Shown: positions 1 to 4,688 of the stretch, one piece after another | Numbering within the stretch: the first letter of the stretch is position 1 | How the letters are laid out: the number at the start of each line of letters is the position of its first letter | Origin: Lachnospiraceae bacterium | Lineage (GTDB): Bacteria > Bacillota_A > Clostridia > Lachnospirales > Lachnospiraceae | Length of the DNA: 5,059 nt | Reading direction: 5' to 3' | Assembly (NCBI GenBank): GCA_017437705.1 | Contig: JAFRYJ010000209.1 | Coordinates: forward strand, 1-5,059 | The notes under the pieces: generated by a model | What the model was told of the DNA's origin: nothing | Databases searched by the model: none | The model's input: only the letters and a program-made list of their open reading frames with translations | Position numbers and translations under genes: made by a program

Positions 1-58
1 TCTGCCGATGCATTTCCGTTCCTTCCAGTCAAGTCATGCATCGGCAGAGTTTTATTAC
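1..58 (+). repeat. Hairpin repeat copy R1, terminator-like
   Basis: A perfect 13-bp inverted repeat has arms TCTGCCGATGCAT (1-13) and ATGCATCGGCAGA (36-48). They enclose a 22-base loop (14-35), and a T-rich run GTTTTATTA follows. The loop is nearly the same as the loop of the copy at 140-208, so the two are members of one repeat family and not chance palindromes. The hairpin and T-run would suit a rho-independent terminator for a gene entering from the left. The loop is unusually long for a simple terminator. The left arm begins at the window edge, so the stem may extend further upstream. Confidence 0.75.
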
Positions 59-82
59 TATGATGCAGCAATAATGCACAAA

Positions 83-107
83 GCGCATTCCTATCTGAAG
101 AAGTGCT
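83..107. repeat. Possible degenerate copy of the 3' repeat family
   Basis: This stretch reads GCGCATTC followed by CTATCTGAAGAAGTGC. The second part resembles the start of the 20-base repeat found twice at 4510-4529 and 4612-4631 (CTATCTGAA exact, then one base missing). GCGCATT is the reverse complement of that repeat's AATGCGC end. It may be a decayed member of the same dispersed family. The exact match is only 9 bases, so chance similarity is not excluded. Confidence 0.3.
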
Positions 108-108
108 G

Positions 109-139
109 CTGCCGCATTTCCGTTCCTTTCGGTCAAATG
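109..139 (+). repeat. Degraded hairpin repeat copy R2
   Basis: This segment carries CTGCCG (109-114) and then the same loop core seen in the copies at 1-58 and 140-208 (CATTTCCGTTCC, a short CT run, then GGTCAA). About two to three bases are lost on each side of the loop, and the right-hand CGGCAG arm is absent. Only a weak CATTT/AAATG pairing (115-119 with 135-139) and an inner CCG/CGG pairing remain. It is best read as a truncated or decayed member of the local repeat family. Confidence 0.6.
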
Positions 140-208
140 AATAAAAAAGACCTGCCGCTGCATTTCCGTTCCCTTCGGTCAAGTCATGCAGCGGCAGACT
201 TTTTTATT
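140..208. terminator. Hairpin repeat copy R3, probable bidirectional terminator
   Basis: The core stem is CTGCCGCTGCAT (152-163) paired with ATGCAGCGGCAG (186-197) around a 22-base loop (164-185). Outside it, AATAAAAAAG (140-149) pairs with CTTTTTTATT (199-208), separated from the core by a small AC/A internal loop. The result is a GC-rich stem with an A-tract on the left and a T-tract on the right. That is the layout of an intrinsic terminator able to work on both strands. The loop closely matches that of the 1-58 copy. Which genes it separates cannot be told, because the left-hand gene is outside the window. Confidence 0.75.
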
Positions 209-209
209 C

Positions 210-262
210 CTGCCGGACCGGATTAAACTGTAAAGAAACACAGCGGCAGACTTTTTATTACT
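210..262 (+). repeat. Remnant hairpin repeat copy R4
   Basis: CAGCGGCAGACTTTTTATTA (241-260) repeats the right arm and T-tract of the copy ending at 208, with one T fewer. A matching CTGCCG lies at 210-215 and could form a 6-bp stem with CGGCAG (244-249). The intervening 28 bases no longer resemble the family loop. This is a half-copy or a strongly diverged copy, and it may retain weak terminator activity. Confidence 0.5.
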
Positions 263-277
263 TATCTTCAGCAAATG

Positions 278-298
278 CTGCGCCCCGCTCGGGCGCAG
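278..298. repeat. GC-rich hairpin upstream of the first promoter
   Basis: A perfect 8-bp stem pairs CTGCGCCC (278-285) with GGGCGCAG (291-298) around the loop CGCTC. No T-run follows on the + strand, so it is not a standard intrinsic terminator in that direction. It sits about 45 bases upstream of the proposed -35 box. Between 299 and 344 I see nothing beyond AT-rich spacer. Confidence 0.5.
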
Positions 299-344
299 GG
301 AATAAACATTGCGCTTTAGCACATCATTTAACTAAAAATCTCCT

Positions 345-372
345 TTAAGACAGCGGCCCTTTCGTGTATAAT
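345..372 (+). promoter_or_regulatory. Predicted sigma-A promoter for the three-gene operon
   Basis: A perfect -10 box TATAAT lies at 367-372. A weaker -35 box, TTAAGA (345-350, four of six consensus bases), lies 16 bases upstream. Transcription would begin near 379-382, giving a leader of about 60 bases before the TTG start at 441. The region around the -10 is AT-rich. No obvious riboswitch or operator is visible in the leader. Confidence 0.6.
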
Positions 373-424
373 AATATAGTTTTAGAAGCGTTTTATGCAC
401 AGGTTCACTTAAATCATCACCCGG

Positions 425-431
425 AAGGAGG
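425..431 (+). promoter_or_regulatory. Shine-Dalgarno site supporting the TTG start
   Basis: AAGGAGG is a full match to the anti-Shine-Dalgarno sequence and sits 9 bases before the TTG at 441. The next in-frame ATG (471) has no comparable site, so the TTG is preferred. Confidence 0.8.
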
Positions 432-440
432 GACGGGAGA

Positions 441-1922
441 TTGAAGATCGGATTTGACAACGACAAGTACATGGAGCTTCAGGCCGAAAGGATCAAGGAG
501 CGCATGGAGGCCTTCGGCGGCAAGCTTTATCTGGAATTCGGAGGAAAGCTTTTCGACGATTATCATGCATCCAGGGTGCTGCCGGGATTTCAGCCGGACT
601 CGAAGATCAGGATGCTGGCCACCATGCAGGACGAGGTGGAGATGGTGATAGCCATTGCTGCCTGCGATATCGAAAAAGGCAAGGTCCGGGGAGACCTGGG
701 CATCACCTACGATGAAGACGTTTTAAGGCTTATCGACGAGTTCAGGGGACTGGGCTTTCTCGTAAGCTCCGTTGTCATCACCAGGTACGAAGGCCAGAGC
801 GCCGCCGACGCCTTTATCAGAAAGCTCACCGGCCTGGGCGTTAAATGCTACCGTCACTATCCGATAACAGGTTATCCCTCCAATGTACCCCTCATCGTAT
901 CGGACGACGGCTTCGGCAGGAACGATTATATAGAGACTACCCGATCCGTTATCGTCATCACCGCTCCGGGACCCGGCAGCGGCAAGATGGCCACATGCCT
1001 TTCCCAGCTTTATCACGAGAACAGGAGAGGCATCGGCGCAGGATATGCGAAATTCGAGACCTTCCCGATCTGGAACCTTCCTCTCAAGCACCCGGTGAAC
1101 CTGGCCTACGAGGCGGCCACCGCCGACCTCAACGACGTCAACATGATCGACCCCTTCCATCTGGAGGCCTACGGCGAGACCACCGTCAATTACAACAGGG
1201 ACGTGGAGATATTCCCGGTGCTTGCAGCGATCTTCGAAAAGATCCAGGGCACCTGCCCCTACAAGTCCCCTACGGACATGGGTGTAAACATGGCCGGCTT
1301 CGCCATCTCCAACGATGATGTCTGCAGGGAAGCCAGCGGCATCGAGATCGTAAGGCGCTATTACAAGGCCATGGTGGACAGGGTCAAAGGTCTCTGCGGC
1401 GACGAGGTGGCAAAGAAGATCGAGCTCGTAATGCGGCAGGCCGGCATTACAGAGGATATACTTCCGGCCATCAGCGCGGCCAAAAAGAAGGCGGAGGATT
1501 CGGGAGCTCCGGCGGGGGCCATGGTCCTGCCCGACGGCAGCGTGGTAACCGGAAAAACTTCTTCACTGCTGGGCTGCAGCGCAGCGCTTCTCTTAAATGC
1601 CACGAAATACCTGGCGGGGATAGACGACAAGATCCAGCTTATACCGGAGTCTGTCATAGAGCCCATCAGCTCCATGAAGATAGGCTATCTGGGGCACAGG
1701 AACCCCAGGCTCCATTCCGACGAGGTGCTTATCGCGCTGGCGATATCGTCTCTGTCGAATCCCCTGGCGTCCATGGCCAAGGCCGAGCTCAGCTCGCTCC
1801 GGGGATGCGACGCCCACTTCAGCGTCATCATTTCCGAGGAGGATATGAAGCTGTATCAGAGGCTGGGGATAAACGTCAGCTGCGAACCCACATACGAAAA
1901 GAAAAAACTTTATCACAGATAA
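441..1922 (+). CDS. UPF0371 / DUF1846 family protein
   Basis: The 493-residue product matches the DUF1846 (UPF0371) family over its full length, and the family is usually about 490-505 residues. Conserved stretches include KLYLEFGGKLFDDYHASRVLPGF-like residues (28-50), ITAPGPGSGKMATC (173-186), and a long block from GYAKFETFPIWNLP (201 on) through NMIDPFHLEAYGETTVNYNRD (234-254). LGHRNPRLHSDEVLIALAI lies near the C-terminus (417-435). These follow the streptococcal member as I recall it. The GPGSGK segment looks like a nucleotide-binding loop, but I know of no settled biochemical function for the family. There is no signal peptide, so it should be cytoplasmic. The TTG start is chosen for its strong ribosome site and because the N-terminus (MKIGFDNDKYMELQAERI) aligns with the family. 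It is the first gene of an operon with an HD hydrolase and a membrane protein. Confidence 0.93.
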   Translation: MKIGFDNDKYMELQAERIKERMEAFGGKLYLEFGGKLFDDYHASRVLPGFQPDSKIRMLATMQDEVEMVIAIAACDIEKGKVRGDLGITYDEDVLRLIDEFRGLGFLVSSVVITRYEGQSAADAFIRKLTGLGVKCYRHYPITGYPSNVPLIVSDDGFGRNDYIETTRSVIVITAPGPGSGKMATCLSQLYHENRRGIGAGYAKFETFPIWNLPLKHPVNLAYEAATADLNDVNMIDPFHLEAYGETTVNYNRDVEIFPVLAAIFEKIQGTCPYKSPTDMGVNMAGFAISNDDVCREASGIEIVRRYYKAMVDRVKGLCGDEVAKKIELVMRQAGITEDILPAISAAKKKAEDSGAPAGAMVLPDGSVVTGKTSSLLGCSAALLLNATKYLAGIDDKIQLIPESVIEPISSMKIGYLGHRNPRLHSDEVLIALAISSLSNPLASMAKAELSSLRGCDAHFSVIISEEDMKLYQRLGINVSCEPTYEKKKLYHR

Positions 1923-1938
1923 ATGCGGCATTGTCCGC

Positions 1939-1943
1939 GGGAG
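1939..1943 (+). promoter_or_regulatory. Ribosome binding site deciding the HD gene start
   Basis: GGGAG lies 6 bases before the ATG at 1950. The earlier in-frame ATG at 1923 directly abuts the stop of the previous gene and has only AT-rich sequence upstream, with no ribosome site. The 1950 start is therefore preferred. Confidence 0.65.
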
Positions 1944-1949
1944 TCATAT

Positions 1950-2519
1950 ATGCTTACATCCGAAGAGGCCAGAAGAATAATTGCGGAACAAACTACGAAG
2001 CACAGCCTACTTATCCACAGCGCCAATGTGGCATACTGCATGGGCGCCATGGCGGAGCACTTCGGGGAGGACAGGGACCACTGGGAGGCAGTGGGCTTTA
2101 TCCATGATGTTGATTATGAGAAATACCCTGAGGAGCACCTGCAGCACACGGAGGAGCCTTTAAGGGCGGCCGGAGTGTCGGAGGAGGACATAAGGGCGGT
2201 CCTCAGCCACGGATATTCAATCTGCACGGACGTGGAGCCTATCACAAATATGGAGAAGTCGCTTTTCGCCATCGACGAGCTTTCGGGCATCATCCAGGCT
2301 GCGGCGCTGATGAGGCCCAACGGCATTACGGACATGGAAGTCAAAAGCTTCATGAAGAAATGGAAGGACAAGCATTTTGCAGCCAAGTGCAACAGGCCGC
2401 TCATACTTAAGGGCTGCGAGATGCTGGGAATGGACATCCGTGATGTGGCAGCTATCTGCATCGGGGGCATGAAAGCCCATGCGGAGGAGCTGGAGCTCAC
2501 CGGAAAGGCTGCGGAGTGA
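1950..2519 (+). CDS. HD-domain predicted metal-dependent hydrolase
   Basis: From the ATG at 1950 the product has 189 residues. It carries HD-superfamily metal ligands in the expected order: His23 (LIHSANVA), His52-Asp53 (GFIHDVDYEKYPEEH), His63 or His66, His87 (LSHGYSICTDVEP) and Asp109 (LFAIDEL). The C-terminal part (KSFMKKWKDKHFAAKCNR, 132-149) is typical of a clostridial group of small stand-alone HD proteins. HD proteins are usually phosphohydrolases acting on nucleotides or similar phosphate esters, but the substrate here is unknown. There is no signal peptide or membrane segment. It starts 27 bases after the DUF1846 gene and its stop overlaps the start of the YczE-like gene, so co-translation is likely. 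Start choice is the main uncertainty: 1923 would add nine residues without homologous character. Confidence 0.88.
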   Translation: MLTSEEARRIIAEQTTKHSLLIHSANVAYCMGAMAEHFGEDRDHWEAVGFIHDVDYEKYPEEHLQHTEEPLRAAGVSEEDIRAVLSHGYSICTDVEPITNMEKSLFAIDELSGIIQAAALMRPNGITDMEVKSFMKKWKDKHFAAKCNRPLILKGCEMLGMDIRDVAAICIGGMKAHAEELELTGKAAE

Positions 2520-3160
2520 AAGGCGTACTTCTAAGATGGTTCATCATAGTCTGCGGCCTGTTTGTATTTGCTTTCGGATGCCATCTTTCCATTAAGGCCG
2601 GCATAGGCGTGGCGCCCTGGGACTGTCTGGGCATGGGCATGTCGAACCACCTGCCCTTCAATTACGGCGTCTGTATGATGATCTCGTCGGTCATCATCCT
2701 TATCATCGATATCCTGATGAAGGAGAGGATCGGTTTCGGCACCATCATAGACGCATTTATAACAGGCAATTTCGTTCAGCTGTTTAATGATATCGATCTG
2801 CTGCCGGAACCTGCCGGGATGCATATATCGGTCATATATATCGTTATCGGGATGTTCATCATGGCGCTGGGACAGTTCATCTATATGAAATGCGCCCAGG
2901 GCTGCGGCCCCAGGGATTACCTGCTGGTGGCCATAGGAAAACGGATGAGGAAGGTGCCCATCGGGCTTGTGCAGATACTGCTGTGGGGCGTAGTGCTGCT
3001 GGTCGGATGGCTGCTGGGAGGACCGGTAGGCGTCGGAACGCTGATAACCACCTTCGGCTGCGGCATAGCCATGCAGATCGTTTTTTCACTGCTGAAATTC
3101 GAGCCCAGGGACGTGGAACACCTGGACGTGATACAGACGATAAAATTGTTAAGAGAATAA
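2516..3160 (+). CDS. YczE/YyaS/YitT-type integral membrane protein
   Basis: The 214-residue product starts at GTG and shares four bases (GTGA) with the stop of the HD gene, indicating translational coupling. A GGAAAGG ribosome site lies at 2502-2508. Hydrophobic segments suggest about five or six membrane helices, near 7-26, 52-68, 74-92, 103-123, 148-168 and 172-192. Family-like motifs are KAGIGVAPWDCLGMGMS (27-43) and VGVGTLITTFGCGIAMQ (171-187). The two halves resemble each other: GIGVAPWD (29-36) matches QGCGPRD (128-134), and GFGTIIDAFITG (73-84) matches GVGTLITTFGCG (172-183). This suggests an ancient duplication. The family is widespread in Firmicutes, and its transported substrate, if any, is not established. 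The short C-terminal tail (FEPRDVEHLDVIQTIKLLRE) should be soluble. It is the last gene before a terminator. Confidence 0.88.
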   Translation: MKGVLLRWFIIVCGLFVFAFGCHLSIKAGIGVAPWDCLGMGMSNHLPFNYGVCMMISSVIILIIDILMKERIGFGTIIDAFITGNFVQLFNDIDLLPEPAGMHISVIYIVIGMFIMALGQFIYMKCAQGCGPRDYLLVAIGKRMRKVPIGLVQILLWGVVLLVGWLLGGPVGVGTLITTFGCGIAMQIVFSLLKFEPRDVEHLDVIQTIKLLRE

Positions 3161-3176
3161 TAAATTTTAATGAATT

Positions 3177-3200
3177 AAAGCGGCAGAAATGCCGCTTTTT
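3177..3200 (+). terminator. Intrinsic terminator of the first operon
   Basis: AAAGCGGCA (3177-3185) pairs perfectly with TGCCGCTTT (3190-3198) around a GAAA tetraloop. The T-run at 3196-3200 then leads into CCTTTATTTA. It lies 16 bases after the stop of the membrane protein gene. The leading AAA could give some activity on the opposite strand as well. Confidence 0.9.
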
Positions 3201-3221
3201 CCTTTATTTACAGGTATTATC

Positions 3222-3243
3222 GGGCATAAGGGGCCGGATGCCC
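3222..3243. promoter_or_regulatory. Inverted repeat just upstream of the -35 box, possible operator
   Basis: GGGCAT (3222-3227) and ATGCCC (3238-3243) form a 6-bp inverted repeat with a 10-base centre. It ends five bases before the TTGACA box. In addition, CATAAGGG occurs at 3225-3232 and again at 3253-3260 inside the promoter spacer. Position and symmetry would suit a regulator site, but no known operator consensus is recognised and short repeats like these can arise by chance. Confidence 0.3.
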
Positions 3244-3248
3244 CTCGT

Positions 3249-3277
3249 TTGACATAAGGGTACTTAAAGAGTAAAAT
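3249..3277 (+). promoter_or_regulatory. Strong sigma-A promoter for the nucleoside-binding lipoprotein gene
   Basis: A perfect -35 box TTGACA (3249-3254) is followed, after an ideal 17-base spacer, by TAAAAT (3272-3277), which matches five of six -10 consensus bases. Transcription should start near 3284. The leader would be about 50 bases, with two small hairpins possible (CGATA/TATCG at 3286-3298 and GGGT/ACCC at 3306-3314). A near-consensus promoter fits a binding protein that must outnumber its transporter. Confidence 0.88.
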
Positions 3278-3321
3278 TTTCGTAGCGATATGGTATCGAA
3301 ATTAGGGGTCACCCGTAAAAA

Positions 3322-3327
3322 TGGAGG
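3322..3327 (+). promoter_or_regulatory. Ribosome binding site deciding the lipoprotein start
   Basis: TGGAGG lies 5 bases before the ATG at 3333. It overlaps an in-frame ATG at 3321, which itself has no good site upstream (GTAAAA precedes it). The 3333 start gives a classic MKKK lipoprotein signal, so the upstream ATG is probably part of the ribosome site only. Confidence 0.8.
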
Positions 3328-3332
3328 AAAAA

Positions 3333-4445
3333 ATGAAAAAGAAAATTATAAGCTTAGTTCTCTGCTTATCAATGCTTCTTGTAATTGCCGGCTGCGGCGG
3401 CAAGAAAGACGGAGAGGGCGGAGACGATGGAAGCGGCAAGTATGAGATCGGTATCGTAACCGATGTCGGCCAGCTTATGGACAAGGGCTTCAACCAGGGA
3501 ACATATGAAGGCGCAAAGGAATATGCGGAAGCTAACGGCCTTACATATAAGTACTATCAGCCCGCAAACGGCGCTGACGCATCAGACAACGACCGTATTG
3601 CAGCAATGAACCAGGCTATCAATAACGGAGCCAAGGTAATTGTAACTCCCGGTTTCCTTCAGGCAACGGCTCTTGAGACGGTTGCAAAGGAGCATCCGGA
3701 AGTTAAGTTCGTTTTCGTTGACGGCTGGGCAATCGGCCTCGACAACGTAACTGCTATCGTTTACAAGGAGCAGGAGTCCGGCTACCTTGCAGGTTATGCG
3801 GTAGTTAAGGAAGGCTATACAAAGCTTGCCTTCACAGGCGGCGGCGGCGGAGCCAATCCTGCAGTTAACCGTTACGGCTACGGCTTCGTTCAGGGCGCTG
3901 ACGCAGCTGCACAGGAAATGGGCGTTAAGATCGAGATCACCTATTCCTACAAGTTCGGCGATGCTTTCTCGGCATCAACAGAGCTTCAGACCCAGATCGC
4001 AGGCTGGTATGCAGCAGGCACACAGGTCGTATTCTCATGCGGCGGTTCAATGTTTGACTCGGTTAAGTCTGCAGCAGCAGAGTATCCCGATGCAAAGATC
4101 GTCGGCGTTGACGTTGACCAGTCAGGCGAGTCCGACAGAGTTATCACATCAGCTGTAAAGGGTCTTAACCCTTCAGTTCAGCTGGTACTTAAAGAGTTCT
4201 ACGACGGAGAGTGGGATTCCAAGCTTGCAAACCAGGCATCAAACCTCGGTGCAGCTGAAGATGCTACAGGCCTTCCTACAGATACATGGAGCCTGAAGAA
4301 CTTCTCGGTAGACGAGTACAACGAGCTGTTCGGCAAGATCAAAGACGGTACATTAGTTCCCGATGCAGAGACACCCGACAATGCAAACAACGGTGACTGG
4401 CTCAAGGCTAAGGTATCTGAGTATACAACGATCAACTTCGAATAA
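3333..4445 (+). CDS. BMP/PnrA-family nucleoside ABC transporter substrate-binding lipoprotein
   Basis: The 370-residue product begins with a lipoprotein signal peptide: MKKK, a hydrophobic core, and a lipobox ending VIAGC, with Cys21 as the lipidated residue. A flexible Gly/Asp/Lys linker (22-35) follows. The mature domain is a BMP (Med/PnrA/TmpC) periplasmic-binding fold. It shows TDVGQLMDKGFNQGTYEGA-like residues (43-61), VTPGF (104-108), YKEQESGYLAGY (144-155), the GGGGG stretch leading to RYGYGFVQGAD (169-190), and GVDVDQSGESD (258-268). Family members characterised in other bacteria bind purine or other nucleosides and pass them to an RbsA-like ATPase and two permeases. The downstream ATPase gene supports this role. 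The gene has its own strong promoter and terminator. Its codon choice differs from the preceding operon, with many GTT/GTA valine and TCA serine codons and only three arginines (CGT, CGT, AGA), consistent with high expression. The exact nucleoside cannot be read from the sequence. Confidence 0.93.
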   Translation: MKKKIISLVLCLSMLLVIAGCGGKKDGEGGDDGSGKYEIGIVTDVGQLMDKGFNQGTYEGAKEYAEANGLTYKYYQPANGADASDNDRIAAMNQAINNGAKVIVTPGFLQATALETVAKEHPEVKFVFVDGWAIGLDNVTAIVYKEQESGYLAGYAVVKEGYTKLAFTGGGGGANPAVNRYGYGFVQGADAAAQEMGVKIEITYSYKFGDAFSASTELQTQIAGWYAAGTQVVFSCGGSMFDSVKSAAAEYPDAKIVGVDVDQSGESDRVITSAVKGLNPSVQLVLKEFYDGEWDSKLANQASNLGAAEDATGLPTDTWSLKNFSVDEYNELFGKIKDGTLVPDAETPDNANNGDWLKAKVSEYTTINFE

Positions 4446-4460
4446 TATTAGGATCTCAGG

Positions 4461-4488
4461 GCCTGCTGCGAAAGCAGCAGGCTCTTTT
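4461..4488 (+). terminator. Intrinsic terminator between lipoprotein and ATPase genes
   Basis: GCCTGCTGC (4461-4469) pairs perfectly with GCAGCAGGC (4474-4482) around a GAAA loop, followed by TCTTTT. It lies 15 bases after the lipoprotein stop. Partial readthrough would let the same promoter feed the ATPase and later genes at a lower level. The T-tract is also the left end of the next hairpin (4483-4522). Confidence 0.9.
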
Positions 4489-4522
4489 CAGATAGAAGGC
4501 AAAGGCCTTCTATCTGAAAAGA
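4483..4522. repeat. 18-bp perfect inverted repeat overlapping the terminator T-tract
   Basis: TCTTTTCAGATAGAAGGC (4483-4500) and GCCTTCTATCTGAAAAGA (4505-4522) are perfect reverse complements separated by AAAG. The left arm starts with the T-run of the preceding terminator. The right arm runs into a 20-base sequence that recurs at 4612-4631. It may be a palindromic dispersed repeat, an RNA-stabilising hairpin, or both. Confidence 0.85.
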
Positions 4523-4529
4523 AATGCGC
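4510..4529. repeat. 20-base direct repeat, copy 1
   Basis: CTATCTGAAAAGAAATGCGC occurs here and is repeated exactly at 4612-4631, 102 bases later. In both places it directly follows a palindrome of the form AG...CT: AGAAGGC/GCCTTCT (4494-4511) here, and AGTGTCCCGC/GCGGGACACT (4592-4613) at the second copy. TGCGC at its end can also pair with GCGCA at 4533-4537. Confidence 0.85.
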
Positions 4530-4561
4530 TCCGCGCAGGATGCGCACTCGCGCGAAAAGAA

Positions 4562-4591
4562 TTGCCGCCTTAGCGGCCGCGCTCGGCGCAA
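4562..4591. repeat. GC-rich imperfect hairpin in the spacer
   Basis: TTGC-C-GCC (4562-4569, one bulged C) can pair with GGCGCAA (4585-4591). Inside, AGCG (4572-4575) pairs with CGCT (4580-4583) around GCCG. An alternative simple hairpin is GCCGC/GCGGC (4564-4577). Both folds use the same bases, so only one forms at a time. No T-run follows. The GC content is well above that of the flanking intergenic DNA. Confidence 0.45.
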
Positions 4592-4613
4592 AGTGTCCCG
4601 CAGGCGGGACACT
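4592..4613. repeat. 10-bp perfect palindrome preceding repeat copy 2
   Basis: AGTGTCCCGC (4592-4601) and GCGGGACACT (4604-4613) are perfect reverse complements with only AG between them; in RNA the top pair would open to give a four-base loop. It is followed at once by ATCTGAAAAGAAATGCGC, the shared repeat tail. There is no T-tract, so it is not a canonical terminator. Confidence 0.75.
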
Positions 4614-4631
4614 ATCTGAAAAGAAATGCGC
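4612..4631. repeat. 20-base direct repeat, copy 2
   Basis: This is an exact second copy of the sequence at 4510-4529. Its first 13 bases are complementary to 4483-4495, so the left arm of the 18-bp hairpin could pair with either copy in a readthrough transcript. Confidence 0.85.
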
Positions 4632-4652
4632 ACTTATTCGATCAAATAGACA

Positions 4653-4668
4653 CTGATCTTATGATCAG
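4653..4668. repeat. Small palindrome upstream of the ATPase gene
   Basis: CTGATC (4653-4658) and GATCAG (4663-4668) flank TTAT. The ribosome site of the ATPase gene begins 10 bases later. It could be a minor hairpin or a protein site, and nothing more specific is visible. I see no convincing promoter between 4632 and 4688. Confidence 0.4.
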
Positions 4669-4688
4669 GCAGCTCCCGGGAGAAATAT

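Noticed and set aside
8..226. Open frame of 72 codons across the 5' repeats
   Set aside because: It is made of hairpin arms, loops and A/T tracts of the repeat copies, has no ribosome site, and its product is low-complexity repeat translation.
957..998. Classical Walker A ATPase motif in the DUF1846 protein
   Set aside because: APGPGSGKMATC contains a GSGK but departs from GxxxxGK[ST] in having Met after Lys. It is a conserved family segment, so no ATPase function is claimed from it.
723..1160. Antisense open frame of 145 codons opposite the DUF1846 gene
   Set aside because: The opposite strand encodes a full-length conserved protein with family motifs throughout. The antisense frame has no recognisable domain and is explained by codon bias.
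1923..1949. ATG at 1923 as the HD gene start
   Set aside because: It abuts the previous stop and has no ribosome site. The ATG at 1950 has GGGAG at good spacing.
3278..3332. Purine riboswitch ahead of the nucleoside lipoprotein gene
   Set aside because: The predicted leader is only about 50 bases with two very small hairpins. It is too short for the three-helix purine aptamer, and no conserved junction sequence is visible.
4483..4631. CRISPR array
   Set aside because: There are only two 20-base copies, separated by 82 bases of GC-rich hairpin sequence. There is no regular repeat-spacer pattern and no cas gene.
4363..4656. Open frame of 97 codons across the lipoprotein gene end and spacer
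   Set aside because: It overlaps the real gene in another frame and then reads through the terminator and repeats. Its repeated LSEKKCA peptide is only the translated DNA repeat.
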